This document shows, in pieces, positions 1-11,787 of a stretch of 64,000 nucleotides of DNA (position 1 is its first letter; each line of letters starts with the position of its first letter). A model generated the notes under the pieces. The model made no database searches. It was not told where the DNA came from and saw only the letters and a list, made by a program, of their open reading frames with translations. The stretch covers positions 78,039 through 142,038 of the forward strand of contig JBBPSI010000051.1 in assembly GCA_038093515.1 (NCBI GenBank). The letters are read 5' to 3'. Position numbers and translations under genes: made by a program. This stretch comes from Butyriboletus loyo. Taxonomy: Eukaryota > Basidiomycota > Agaricomycetes > Boletales > Boletaceae.

Positions 1-27
1 TGTTGGCGTTCAAAATTGATTGCTCAC

Positions 28-723
28 CTATAAATCAACACGTCTGCAGCTTGAAGAACTGGATAAGTAAACAAGCCAGCATTAAGCAGCGACTCGTCTA
101 TGTTGTCTGTCGAATTCGCATTCCTCGATGCTGCTAGTCGCGACTTCAAAAATTCAGATATACGAAAGAATTACTCTGGATCGTCGCCAACCTTCCATGT
201 TGTCATCCGGCGTAGCTTTCCTATGGGGGTGAGGCAATTCAAGATCCAGCACAATTCGGTGTGATGTCGATTCTGCGGAAACGTGAGTTGATCGACGAGG
301 GACCGGGCTGGACATCATCCTTACATGATCTTGTTGAAATAGTATCGAACGTGCTGGGTCGATTCCGATGGCAAGAATCACCGCGAGCATGTCATCCCTG
401 GCAGAGCGTAGAGCGGTCGGGTCTTGGGGTAGGGTCAACGCATGCCATCCCACAATGGAAAAGAGAAGGACATCATCCCGCTCTGCAGATTTCTGCAGCC
501 TGACCCAGTTGGACAGAGCTCCGAGATAGTTTCCTAACTATTCACGGGTCAGCCCGAAAAGCGAGAAAACTTCGTCCCCACCTACGTGTGGGATACCTGT
601 CGGTTGGATTCCAGAAAATATGATGCGTTTGGGGGACGTCTGGCTTGCTAACCCACGTCGTTGACACCATTTCGCGGGCTGTCTCTGCACCGCTCGCAGG
701 CTGGCGCGTCCAAAAGGGATCAT
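28..723 (-). CDS. MSW1: Mitochondrial tryptophanyl-tRNA synthetase, N-terminal part (partial at left edge)
   Basis: Class I aminoacyl-tRNA synthetase that charges mitochondrial tRNA-Trp. Exons on the minus strand: 723-582, 533-325, 272-192 and 143-28; the next intron (gtgagc) runs off the window. Residues 1-31 are Arg-rich with few acids, as in a mitochondrial presequence. Then come RIIFSGIQPTG and the HIGH-like nucleotide-binding segment GIPHVGNYLGAL, which is only formed by splicing exon 1 to exon 2. After it come GWHALTLPQDP, LAIGIDPARSILFQQ, ELCWILNCLTP, GKLRRMTTWK and GLFTYPVLQAADVLIY, all in the order typical of TrpRS. The KMSKS region and the anticodon-binding domain lie outside the window. 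The gene is head to head with NAA35, 92 bp away. The bacterial-type motifs exclude the cytosolic enzyme. Confidence 0.92.
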
Positions 724-815
724 TTGGTGTTTGAAACTCCGTCCGACTAACTGGTTTCATGAAACCTTGACGTCTAACACCCACGTTCCATTCCGTTTTA
801 TTTTCTTCGACTTCA
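724..815. promoter_or_regulatory. Shared divergent promoter, MSW1 / NAA35
   Basis: Only 92 bp separate the two start codons, so both genes must initiate from this interval or inside each other's 5' end. It contains a T-rich run and no clear TATA box. Confidence 0.6.
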
Positions 816-3649
816 ATGTCTTCACCGGGCGAGACGTGGACGCCGGCCACAGATTGCCAAGTCGATATGGACCTGCCAGGCGGTGACTCTTTCTACGATG
901 TCACTCAGATGTTCGCCGACGCAGCCGCAGGTAAATCCCCACACGGCTCCCTGTATTTCGTCTCGTTCACCTTGGCTCCTCGAGATATGCCTCCTGGGGG
1001 ACTCGTCCTAGCAAAAGATTTCGCTCTACAGGACGCCATGGCAGCGTTCGAAGTAGGTAGTTCACTTCTCATTCACACGCGTGAGCTCAGGAACGAACAA
1101 AGATTGGAGAGCCTCGGTTTGACAGCGGCCTAGCACTCATGGACCAAACGCGACCAGTCTTTGATCCCCTAGAGCCCTTGTCCCCGGAGGAGGTGTGCTG
1201 GGTAATAGATCGCTCTTTTGCCTGCGAGGTGAATGATCAGATAAATGTACATGTCCTATGCTTCGTATTCATGGCCTGTCGCGCCACAGATGGAATGGCA
1301 TATTGGCTACACGCTTTCGCAAACCATATACTCGTTTTTACATGTCCATGCACTGAGAGACACTGACCCAGAACTAACACCGGCAGATCAAGTCGAGGAG
1401 GTTGACCACGGCCGGCCTCCCGAACTTGTCACTATCGTTCTCCGAGCCTATGTGTATGGGTTGCTCAAATCGTGCGATCTTTCGTGGAGGGAACTCAACA
1501 AGGGGAATGTGTATGATGTCCGTCTTATGACGTGCTCTCATATGTTACACCCTCAATTTTTTTTTTGCTTGTGCTGGTTTAACAGACTGAGGACTGGCAA
1601 AGCGAAAAGTGCGACATACCTTTGGCCGAGGCCCTGCCCGTGAGCTATATTCAGGCCAAATTAGAGCATGCTTGCACGTGGCTAGACCATTCTTTCAAAG
1701 GTAATTTCCAGCAGCGCAATGTTGAACTGCACTAATCTGCGTAGCGTCATCCACTTGGAAGGACGCACTCCGTGATCGGCTCGTACTGCGCAAGGTTCAC
1801 GCCTCGCTATTTACTACTTGATCACTTCACTTATGTTGTATTAGACACTCATCGAACTCTTATCGGCCCAGTTGTCGAAGGAATACCACCGCTTCCGCCC
1901 GCTCGTCAATACTGCACGCGAACTAGTACAAAGAATACGCCAAACTCCGCCTCCAGACCCTGGACCCGATTCTCCGGTTCCTCGTGCCTTCGATCCTCAA
2001 TTTGCCCGAGTTCTTGTCTCGTATATACCACTCCATGTCATCAGGCTGCCCGATCAGGACATCGTGTGGAACAAATTGATGGGACTTCTAGACTCTTTGG
2101 ATCAGCTCAGCACCTTGGCAGGCATATCGAATCTCACAAGCTGGAAGGTCGTGGCAACTACATCGACCGAGTACCGTTTAGCTCACGTCGTTCTTAGATC
2201 ATGGGTCACATCCAAGTATGGTTGTCAAAACCAGACCGACGTCTGCCATATATCCGGTCCGCATGCCAGGTACTGAGGCCTTCTGAACGTGTTCCGCTTC
2301 CTCCCTGAGCAACACATTTCCAGTCGACCCTCTTTGAGGACGGACTGGTACTGAACAAATACAAGCAAAAACATATCGTGGATTGCTTCTTCATGGAGAA
2401 CTGCGGGATATCTTATGATTCATTTATTGATACGGTTGGTCGCCGTTGGAAAGGTCCGCGTACGTCCCCTTTGGCACATCTAGAGCGCTCGATTATAGAG
2501 GTACGCACGGTGCCTGTCGTATCTTGTCTTTTGTTCTCAAACGCGTGTCTCTGGCTAGCTTGAGCTTGGCTACATCAAAGCATTGTGGTACAACCCTGCA
2601 CGGCGGCGTAGATATTGCATGAAGTCGCTGTTCGACTGGCACGCACTTTATGCGCTGTTTATAGATATTCAAAAAAACCTCGAACCCTGGGTGTGCACCA
2701 TCACTATTCGCGTTGGTGTGTCTGACGGCCTTTCCAGCAGGAGTCAGATCCCTTGTCCAGGTTGTGCACCGCTGTCTTGATGCAAAGGCTGTCGGTCATC
2801 CGTGAAGTCATCTATTCTGGGGCACAGCTGTCGCTCTACTCTGCCGAGGAACGTGTGTTTGCCTATTGGTATGCTACTCAAGTCCTGGAGTCGCAGCTTT
2901 CGTGTATGGATAAACTCGTACCAGGACTGCAAGGTAAGCGACGCTGATTCTGCTATGTGTCGATGCTTTATCTGGTCGAGCAGAATCACCTACGTTCGAT
3001 GAGTATCGGTTTCAGTTCATATTCTTGACGGCTTTGCAAGCAATGTCGTGGGCCGTCTTCTCGGTTCGTACCCTCAGTTTCATCGGTCGTTTCGTCGGCT
3101 TGATGCGATGCGGATGCTAGGTCTCCTTGAAAAAGCTTGGGACGTCATGGCAACGCATACGACTCAACTGTCTTCGTCGGTATAAATGGGCGTTTATAGA
3201 CGAATACGACGACATCAACCAATCGCCGGTCGGCCATCCCAATTTTTTCAAGTTTACTGCTGCTTGTTCGGCTATCCAGCAGGTATGATGATATCGCCGT
3301 TTTGGTTCGTGTTGGGGCAGACTGGCTAATGGCTTTCGGTGTGGCAAGGACCGTGATTTCTCTCCCGTGGGACAGATTCAGCTCGCTGGAATGCTTTTGG
3401 GGGAATTGGTCACTTTGGCAGCGGGCTGGAAAGGACCTTGGGTCGAGGAACGCAAGCAGGTAACTCTCTTCACTTTTCTTCGCAGCCTAATGCTGACTGA
3501 TATCCCAGTCGATTCAGGGTTTACACAACGTGTGTCAGAGTCTGGAGAAGCTTCCCGCGTCCATGTCAGAGGCAAACGAGTGGGACATGTCCGTGTTGAC
3601 TTGGGATCCAGACGTCCATCCTTGGTTTCCGTTCATTCCATCTGAATAA
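816..3649 (+). CDS. MAK10: NatC N-alpha-acetyltransferase auxiliary subunit NAA35 (Mak10)
   Basis: Auxiliary, ribosome-anchoring subunit of NatC, the cytosolic complex that acetylates N-terminal Met followed by a hydrophobic residue; partners are NAA30 and NAA38. About 12 exons. The N-terminal family signature reads FYDVTQMFADAAAG, then KDFALQDAMAAFE spliced to IGEPRFDSGL, the counterpart of the family's DAMSALEIM-PKMDSG. Next come MEWHIGYTLSQT (exon starting 1,289), PELVTIVLRAYVYGLLK, then EYHRFRPLVNTAREL (exon near 1,872), WLSKPDRRLPYIRSACQ, a long helical middle part and YRFQFIFLTALQAMSWAVF. The last exon ends HPWFPFIPSE at 3,647-3,649. The only same-direction neighbour is NTH1 downstream. 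The family is clear; individual splice sites in the middle are read by eye. Confidence 0.88.
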
Positions 3650-3783
3650 TTGTATCTCTTTATTTCTTCATTCGGGTACCAATCGGGTAGGACACGTACA
3701 CAGCAGTAGACTATTTGGACCATCCTTTCCATCGACAACCGTGCACGAACTCGTCGACAAGGGAAGCAGTGTGCTCGGCTCTC

Positions 3784-5581
3784 ATGTGTGCAGCGAGGCG
3801 AACGACCTCGACGCGGTTGACGAGGCTGGCAGCGAAAGCGAGCCCGTATCATACTGCGGTGACGCTCTATGAAGCTCGAGCTGGGCCGTCCACCTCACGA
3901 CGATCAAGTCGCGTCAAACAAGAGCCCACGGACCCAGAGCCACCGTTGCCTGACGTGCCAGGTGACACCAAACAACACCATAGTACCAAGCTCGGGAAGA
4001 AGACAAGAGCCACCCTGCAGCGGAAGAGTATCAAAACGCAAGTCGCAGAATCCGAGGCCGACCACGTACATGACGACGCGTCTCGCAAGTCACCTAAGAA
4101 GCCCGCGAGCAAGCCCAAAGCGATTCGGCAGACGTTGGACGTCCCGCACCCCGCGCCGGCCCGATGGGCGGACATCTACGCCGCTATCAAGGAAATGCGT
4201 TCGCGCGTCGTGGCGCCGGTGGATACGATGGGATGTGATCAGGCTCAGTTGGGAGAACAGGATCCCAAGGTGGGACTTCGTTGACTTGTGTCTTGTGCCT
4301 GTGACACCCTCCTCCTTCACGTTCTATCCCCCCTCTGTGTCTGCCGGGTCTTTCGATGGCACAACTCGCTCACAGTGACATGCTGGATATTGATGAATCC
4401 TTTTTTTTTTTTTTTTCAATGATACCAGAATCAACGTTTCGCGACGCTCGTCTCTTTGATGCTCTCCTCGCAGACCAAGGACGAAGTGACCGATGCGGCG
4501 GTCGGGAAGCTACGGACCGCACTCGGCGGATCGATTTCTGTCCAGGCAGTGTTGGAAGCAGGCGAAGTGGTCATCTCGGACGCTATCGCCAAAGTCGGGT
4601 TTTGGAGGCGAAAAACACAGTACGTGAATCCCTCCTCTGGGTGAAATCACCCCATTGTTCACAATGAATGGTTGTATCTATCCGACGACAATCTCTCCTC
4701 TTGCTTGAAACAAGGTACATCAAACAAACTGCTCAGCGGTTATACGACGATTTCGACGCCGACGTCCCCAAGACGGTGGAGGAACTCTGTTCGCTCCCCG
4801 GAGTGGGTCCCAAGATGGCGTTTCTGGCACTCCAAGTGGCATGGAAATTGTACGTCGTCTTTTTTTTTTTTTTTTTCGCGATGCGCGCGATACGAAAGCA
4901 ATCCGAGTCTTCACATTGCCTTGCCTTGCACGCTGGAATTGAATTTTCTTTGAATGGACGTCCTCCCCTTGATCGCATCCCCCCACCATACGTAGGAACG
5001 CGGGCATCGGGGTCGACGTACACGTACACCGAATCACGAACCGGTTAGGGTGGCACGACCGACCGACGAAGAACCCCGAAGGGACGAGGTGAGCCCCCCC
5101 CTTTTCTTCCCCCATCTCCGACGACCTTGCCAGTTCCCCCTCCCTCCCCCCCCTGCCACTCCTTCTCCTTCTCCTTCTCCGATCCAACCCAACCCAACTC
5201 AAACCTGAAAACGTTGCACCGCAGACTCAACCTTCAGTCGTGGCTCCCCAAGGCGCTTCATGGAGAAATCAACCACATGCTCGTCGGGTTCGGGCAGGTG
5301 AGAACGTGGACGAGCTGTGATGCGTGATGCGGGGGACTGACAGGACGCTCCGGTAGACTATCTGCCTTCCCGTCGGTCCGAAATGCGGCGACTGTATGTT
5401 GAGCACTGGGGATCTGTGTCCGAGCGCACAGCGCACCAGGGCCAATGGAAAGGCGTCGAAAGCCTCTGTCCGAAAGAGGTCGTCAAAGGAGGACGTCGAG
5501 GAGGGTTCTGGACCAAAGATTGAGATTGAGATCGAAATACCGAGGGACCGGGAGGCAGTTCTCGTCAAAGAAGAGGACTAG
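3784..5581 (+). CDS. NTH1: Endonuclease III homologue (DNA N-glycosylase/AP lyase)
   Basis: Base-excision repair enzyme that removes oxidised pyrimidines and nicks AP sites, in nucleus and mitochondria. Exons 3784-4269, 4429-4619, 4715-4849, 4996-5088, 5225-5297 and 5357-5581 give 400 residues. The N-terminal ~125 residues are a basic, low-complexity extension ([11 protein letters not shown]). The core has [16 protein letters not shown], the helix-hairpin-helix LPGVGPKMA with the catalytic Lys, and [17 protein letters not shown] with the catalytic Asp. [13 protein letters not shown] is followed by the iron-sulfur cysteines [19 protein letters not shown], spaced x6, x2, x7. [10 protein letters not shown] tail follows. 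An ATG at 3,715 would add 23 residues; I prefer 3,784 but cannot decide. Introns 1 and 3 each contain a T-tract of about 16 bases. The gene converges on THI20. Confidence 0.92.
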
Positions 5582-5858
5582 TCACCGAAACCGTATGGCG
5601 ACCCTTGTTTCTCGGCCTGAGAAAGGCCGGTGACCGACTGAGCCCAGTCTCGAGACGATGTTTGATGGTCAGGCGCAGTACAGTACAAAAGGACATGAAT
5701 CACATCTAATCACATCTAGTCTAGTATTGAGTGGTGAGCATGCCCAGTTTACGTAAACAGTCTGCTGCACGATGTAGCAAATGTACTCGCGCGACGTACA
5801 ACACTTTATCCCTATCGAATCGATCAGCCTGAGACGTTCGTCAGCCGACCGGTCGGTT
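5582..5858. other. Intergenic 3' region between NTH1 and THI20
   Basis: This 277 bp convergent spacer holds both 3' ends. I see no gene in it. Confidence 0.5.
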
Positions 5859-7984
5859 TCATGACAGGTTCATCGCCATATCCCAAAATCCCTTTTCGAG
5901 ACCGATACACCTCTCCCAAACGGCCAACCACTCCGCATACCGAACGGGTGAGGGTGGATCCGTGGCCGCCCGAGCCTCGATCGATTCTTCACAAACACAT
6001 TGCGTTAGAAATCGTTGGATCACGCGAGAGACATAGGAGAAAGAAAGCGACAAGACAGGAAGAACGTGCGCACCAAGCCCAGCAACGACCGCGTTCTGAA
6101 AGTCCTCTCCAGCGTAATCCTGCATCCACTTGATGTACGGATTGCCTTCCCACTTGACCCACGAATCCGGTTTCCCAGCTTCTTTTTTGAGCCAGAGACC
6201 CACTTCGCCGTACCCTAGGAGGCATGCAGCGAGTGCCATCAAGAGCTTCGTCGTATCACCTACATAGAATGTCGAATGAATAGATGTAAGGCTCGTTCGA
6301 CACGGACGCACCTTGTAAACCGATGTCGACGAGGTAGGCACCATACGCCGTCGTTGCCGGAGATTCGGGCGTCGCCTCCAAATCTTGCAGAGTGACGCCA
6401 AATTGGGCACAAAAGGAAACGTGCATGGAGCTCTCCTTCGAGATGCCAAGCATGACCTTGGTTGCAGAGGAAATGGGTGCGAAATCATGAGACTTGGTTG
6501 CTAGTAGCCTACACGTTCCATGTCGACAAGACTGGTCAAAGTATCGAAAGGTGACGTACGCGTATGCTCTCGAATAATACTTCAAATAATGATAGTCTTG
6601 CCTGAGCTAGGGTGAGCATCAACACATTCACACCCAACATAGTAAAACGCGCGTACTTGATAAAGTGAACAAACGATGATCTGTCGAGCGTGCCTTTGCC
6701 TAGTTGAACCACGAAATCGTGTTGGACGTATGCTTTCCATAGGTTCGCTGTGCTTTGAATAAACTTGTGTGTCAATGGGTATGGGTGTCCTGGAGTCCGC
6801 CTGCGGAAATCGGTCCAGAGAGCATGTAGCCCGCGAGAATGACATGCTTACGGTTGTACCACGAGCCTCGACACTGAGTGGAGGTGGTTCAAAGGGCCGA
6901 ATCCTTTTCCAATGGACGGAGCAGTGTCAATGCCAAGATACGTGAACGAAGTCGCTTGCGCAGTTGCCTCTTCCACTGCAAAACATGAGAAAGAAAATCC
7001 CCCAAGCACCGTTGGAAAAATCCTTCACCTGGAATTTCATTTCCGAGTGCACACGCGAGCGCCGCACTCAGTGTACACCCTGTCCCATGGGTACTCTTCG
7101 ATTGTAAGCGCGGTCGAGGGTATAACGTGAAAATATTGTCAGTGACGCCACGTTGACAAAGTACGTCCACGACGAGATCTGTGTCTTCTTCTGTCTTTCC
7201 CTTTCGAAGGATTTCCGTGTTTTCTTCCAGGAGGAATGCAGGTTTTATTGCCAAGGTAGCACCATCGGGGACTTGAACATTACGAATGTCATCTGCCGAA
7301 ACGGAAATGTGTCCACCCTTGAGTAATACAGCTTTGGGTACCAGGGTGAGCAGATTTTGTGCCGCCACGAGCATGTCTCCGAGCGAGGCAATCTTGCAAG
7401 GCAGATATCGTGCTTTGAGAAGAAGCACCGCTTCCGCTTGGTTCGGTGTAATGACGTCCGAGAGAGGGAACAACTCTTCTATTATCACGTTTACAGCGTC
7501 CGGCTGCAACAAGACATGTCCAGATGTCGAGACGCAGACGGGATCACAGACAAGGGGGATACGACCATGTAAATCAAAGTGTTCCTTGAGCGTCGACGTG
7601 ATCGTCCTGGTATTTTCGGCAGTAAACAACATTCCAGTCTTGATGGCGCGGACGTTGATGTCATCGAGGACGGATCGTATCTATCCGAACACAATCTGAG
7701 ACACGAATTTGGCTGGGGTGTGAAAGATGGACACGGACCTGTTGTACGACGAATTCCGGGGGCGCGCCGTGCGTCGCCTGAACACCAGTTGTGTTCTGAG
7801 CCGTCATCGCCGTCAGGACGCTGGTTCCATAGCACTTATGGGCTGCGAACGTCTTGAGATCTGCCTTCGTCGGAAGTGTTCAGTAGTGGGATGGGGAACA
7901 TCTCTACCAACATACCTGGATGCCTGCACCTCCACTGGAATCTGAGCCAGCGATAGTCAAGATAGCTGTTACGTTCGTCGACAT
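5859..7984 (-). CDS. THI20: THI20-type fusion: HMP/HMP-phosphate kinase plus TenA (thiaminase II-like)
   Basis: Thiamine biosynthesis and salvage in the cytosol. The N-terminal ThiD half phosphorylates hydroxymethylpyrimidine and its monophosphate; the C-terminal TenA half hydrolyses damaged pyrimidines. Exons 7984-7916, 7864-7739, 7680-7029, 6975-6852, 6800-6657, 6601-6556, 6492-6312, 6259-6074 and 5986-5859 give 551 residues. ThiD part: ILTIAGSDSSGGAGIQ, KCYGTSVLTAMTAQNTTG, VCDPVCVSTSGH, AVLLKGGH and the anion-hole loop HGTGCTLSAALACALG, ending GFGPLNHLH. TenA part: LWKAYVQHDFV, FIKQDYHYLKYYSRAYA, then EARAATDPPSPVRYAEW and EKGFWDMAMNLS. Two-domain fusions of this kind are usual in fungi. 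The donor after exon 6 (gtcacc) is weak but is the only one keeping frame. A thiamine riboswitch was not recognised in the introns. Confidence 0.93.
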
Positions 7985-8126
7985 CGTCCCTGACTCACGG
8001 AAGTACTGAGAAAGCTACAAATGTCCCGATTACATTGTTTATTTCTAAAGCTCTTGCCAAACACCCAAAACGGGTCATGAACACCTCCCCGCTTTTAGTT
8101 TTCAGAGGTGGTCAATTTAGGAAACA
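7985..8126. promoter_or_regulatory. Shared divergent promoter, THI20 / RPA34
   Basis: The start codons of THI20 (-) and RPA34 (+) are 142 bp apart, so the interval must serve both. No TATA box is evident. Confidence 0.55.
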
Positions 8127-9064
8127 ATGTCCTCCTCATCCGATCTCGAGACTGGCATCACCCAGCATATTATCCAAAATAAAAAGAAATCAACGAAGAC
8201 AAAGACAAAGACAAAGACAAAGACTAAACCGACTCTCGTTGTCGCTGCGGACCATGGGAAAAACGAGGGTGAGGACCCACATTGGGCGTACGAACCTCCT
8301 GAGGGTACCGTGTTGCTCGACCACACCGTCGACGTCGGGGAATTCGAGTGGGACAAAATCAAAGATGATGACGACACCGAGATTTGGCTCATCCGAGCCC
8401 CAGAATCGGTACGTAGCAACGTTCTCTATCCTTATCTCCCTCAAGACATTCACGGACTGGTAGATCAAAGCGAAACATCTAGCAGGACTCGAGATCGACC
8501 CTCCCTCTTCATCACGGGCAGCTCGCGTTGGGGGTTTCACGAGAAAGCATACGACGTATGATGTTTGGTCAATCGGCGACGACGATGCAGAGGTTGCAGG
8601 GGGTGACGAACTCCGAGGACTCTCCTGTTTGCTTCCCCGCAAGAGAAAAACGGGCAAGTTATACATTGGTGAGGGACATCGTTTTTTAATCTACAGGTTT
8701 TTGATCCTCATACACGCCGTCAGCTCCGAAAAATGTGTCGCAGCGCATTGTTATTTCTGCTCAGCCTTCGATAGCTACTGCTCCAGCTTCTCAACCTGTT
8801 GTTTACCAAAATCCACCCCGTCCATCTTATCCAAAGGACGTTCTCAAACATTCTTTCGTACCTTACGGTGCACGGTCTGAGCAGTTCCGGGCGGAGGACT
8901 TGGCAACAGACGTAGATGACAACGAGACTACGGTGGACAAGCCTACTAAGACGGCACCCTCACCGAAAGATAAACTGGCGAAACCCAAAGAATCAAAAGG
9001 AAAAAAGCGTAAAGTCGATGGGGACTCCCCCAAAAAGTCGAAAAAGCATAAAGCGAACACTTAG
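8127..9064 (+). CDS. RPA34: DNA-directed RNA polymerase I subunit RPA34.5
   Basis: Subunit of the RPA49/RPA34 heterodimer of nucleolar RNA polymerase I, a TFIIF-like module. Exons 8127-8412, 8471-8668 and 8724-9064 give 274 residues. The Ser/Lys-rich N-terminus includes a KTKTKTKTKTK run encoded by an ACAAAG microsatellite. The conserved core is EWDKIKDDDDTEIWLIRAPES, then VPKHLAGLEID, then KHTTYDVWSIG, with LSCLLPRKRKTGKLYI and VSQRIVIS completing the dimerisation fold. The C-terminal ~60 residues are Lys-rich (KESKGKKRKVDG, KKSKKHK), typical of this subunit and likely a nucleolar signal. KHLAGLEID appears only if the intron ends at 8,470, which fixes that acceptor. The family diverges fast, so the call rests on the WLIRAPES / TTYDVWSIG pair and the basic tail. 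Confidence 0.83.
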
Positions 9065-9273
9065 ATACCCTCTCGTGTGTCCTTATGTTTCTGCCACGCT
9101 GAATGTCATTAAGCTCGAGGCGGAAAATATCCTTCCATGCCAGTTGAGCAGATAGTACAATGTAACGAGCAAGCATGGAGCTGCAAAGCAGAGTACACGT
9201 GAAGGCGAAGGTGAGTGATGAACATGAAGAATAAGATTAAGGTCAAAAACATAACGAATGCATCCGCCACAAG
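9065..9273. other. Intergenic 3' region between RPA34 and NGG1
   Basis: This 209 bp convergent spacer holds both 3' ends. I see no gene in it. Confidence 0.5.
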
Positions 9274-11523
9274 TCATCCGACATCCATCTCATCTTCCTG
9301 GGTAGCATTCTGATGTGTAGTAGTCCGTGGGCCATCCTCGATACCGTTCAGCTGAAGTGACCTCTGTGTGTCGTGTTTAAGAGCCTCCCCCAATCCATCA
9401 TAGATACTCTTCGTGGGGAGACCCCATATCCGACCCAAGCATGTCCGTTCCTTCTCCTCAAAGACACCTCCTACCATCGCGACCCACCGTTGTCTGGTCT
9501 CGACCAATTGCTTCAGTTGATCTGGAACCACCAAATAAAGATCATCATCAGGGCCAAGACCGAGCGCGGAAGGTGGTGGTTTTGGTAATTCGACGGAAGT
9601 ACCGCTACCATTTACGTTTCCGTTGACTTCGGGGCTCTTTTTTTTCTTCTTTCCGAGTTTCGGCGCGTCTTTTTTCTGGAGTTTACTGTAAAGGGCGACG
9701 ATGCTTTTATCAAGAGAGTCCCGTAGTTCCAAGTACTCTTGATGTCCTAGGCGATCTCTAGCAACGCTTGCCAGGCGTTCCTTTCGAGCCTTGTTCATAG
9801 CTACCACCGTTCGGAGTTCGCCTTGTGCATGGCGGAGCGCGGTGGCGATCGGATCATCTACCCTGGCGGAGTAATCGGGCTGGAAGAGTCTCGGGTCAGA
9901 GAAGACAAAATTAGGAAGTGTACATCCATATAATTTACCGGCTCCCCCAACAAGCCATGAAACCGCATCGTGTCTTGGATTCGTTCCTCAAGATCAGCGA
10001 CGTTCACCTTCTCGCGTCTAGCAGCAGCAGCCCCAGTACCACCCGGTCGTCCCTCCATGGCATCCTCGGCTGCCTTCACACCCTTCCATGATGTGGCAGC
10101 GTCCTGCATAGGAAGCAGGGCACTGATCAACCGTTCAGTGAGTGGACCATGACTCCGCTCCTCAGCCGAAAGGTCAGATTCCAAGAGCGTTGAAGGATCC
10201 CATTTCGGCAGAGCTGAACCATCATTGGTTCGGTGAGGTGCAAGTCCGGGTAATGGCCCACCGTAAAGTTCGGTATCCATTTCCTCCCAAACTTCCAAAT
10301 AATGGCGTCCAAGTTTAGGCATGACATAAGGTTCCACGTCATCTCCTGTGAACTCGAGGAAACCGATATCTTCTTCTTTAATGCCTCGTATCCAAGGCTC
10401 GATGCTCGTGTAGAACGTAGTGACTGGAATTTGTGAAGGTTGCTTGAGTTTGCTGAAATCCTCCGTAACATCTGTTGGCTGACTGGGCCCAGGCACAGGT
10501 GCGGGCGGTAGAGGAGGGCGTGCAGGGAGCAGTTGCACGGGTGGTGGGACAGCGAAATCAGGCAAGTGTAGTGACTACGTTTCTATTAGTGCTGCTCTTG
10601 ACCATGATCAGAGGACCCACCTTGGCATGATTTAATGCGGACCCTACGACCTTGGGTTTGGGTGGTAAGGCTGATGGGGCATGGGTTGTTGGCACTGTCT
10701 TGATAGCCTTTCCAGTGTCTGTCGCATTCGTGGGTGAATTCTGAATTCTAATCATTCGGAGTGTTCACGGCGCACCTTCTAAATCGCTGCCGTCCTCCCG
10801 TTTGCGCTTTTTCTTCTTCCGCTTCAAGTCAGTGGGTAGCCTGAGTCCGTGTTCATAAGGGATTTAGAGTGAACTACATTAGGGAGTGCTTACGGTCGAC
10901 GAGGATCCTGAGACAACTTGACAGATGACAGGGCTGATGTCGGTAGCAAGGAGGGTCGGGCCTTTGCAGACCCGTTAATTGTAGTAGTGGAATAGCCCTG
11001 TTCATCTGCATCCAAGAGCGGCGTGACTGCGATGGTCAAGGCATCCGGCAGAAGATGACCAATGCCACAGAGATGTTGTGTCACATACCCATACGACACG
11101 ATACAAGGTGCCGCGTGGACGCAGGACGCAATACGTATTTTTTTCGCGCGAATGCAACCGTTCCGTATTTCAAAACCAGATCAGGCATTTGATACGAGAA
11201 AACCGATAAGGCGAACAAGGAGACTGGATCAGTACCATCGCGCGAACGAGGTGCAAAGACGTACAGCCGCGCTCTCGGTTAACTTTGTCCACCGCCTTTG
11301 CTTTCCCCTTTACTTTCTCCTTTGCTCGCCGCATGGACTCCTCGATCGTTTTAAGGTCATCGCCAGCCTTCTTCGCGCGCTCAAGTGTCTTCTGGCGGAG
11401 GAGTTGTAGCTCGGAATGGAGTAATTCGAGCTCATCTATCGGAGGTACGGCTTCGGACTGGTTCTTGAACAGCGAAGACCGACCGGCAGAGGGTAGAGTG
11501 TAAGGTACTAGCTTGGACGACAT
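9274..11523 (-). CDS. NGG1: SAGA/ADA histone acetyltransferase adaptor subunit NGG1 (Ada3)
   Basis: Nuclear co-activator subunit that links the GCN5 acetyltransferase and ADA2 within SAGA. I start at ATG 11,523 (MSSKLVPYTLPSAG); exon 1 forms a coiled coil (ELELLHSELQLLRQKTLERA). Middle exons are Pro- and Lys-rich (LKRKKKKRKRED near 10,800). The diagnostic block is TSIEPWIRGIKEEDIGFLEF, shortly followed by YLEVWEEMDTELYG. A long linker leads to RIQDTMRFHGLLGEP and the C-terminal helices MNKARKERLASVARDR...LRDSLDKSIVALYSKLQKK. The protein ends with an acidic tail (QEDEMDVG). About 600 residues in 6-7 exons; the intron-exon borders between 11,230 and 10,560 are approximate. The gene is divergent from the SLC41 gene, 264 bp away. 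Confidence 0.87.
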
Positions 11524-11787
11524 GACGGCAGCTCGGAGGACAGCGAGCACCGCGAACGTGGAGATTTGTGTTCGGAACGAGTGCTAGAGGCCCCAAAGGG
11601 AGTGAATCGGACGTCCGACGCGATGAAAGCGAGCTGCTGGACGTTAGATTGCAAGAAGCCGCCAGGTGAGAACGAGCCAATGCCAGTGCTACGTTCAGTC
11701 ACTGTATCATGACCGTCTGTTTTGCTGCTTATTATGTAATACACACATTCCCACACATCCACGGCAGCGACGACCACGACGACGGCC
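11524..11787. promoter_or_regulatory. Shared divergent promoter, NGG1 / SLC41 gene
   Basis: The two start codons are 264 bp apart. The interval contains an AT-rich stretch near 11,720-11,750 and no clear TATA box. Confidence 0.5.
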
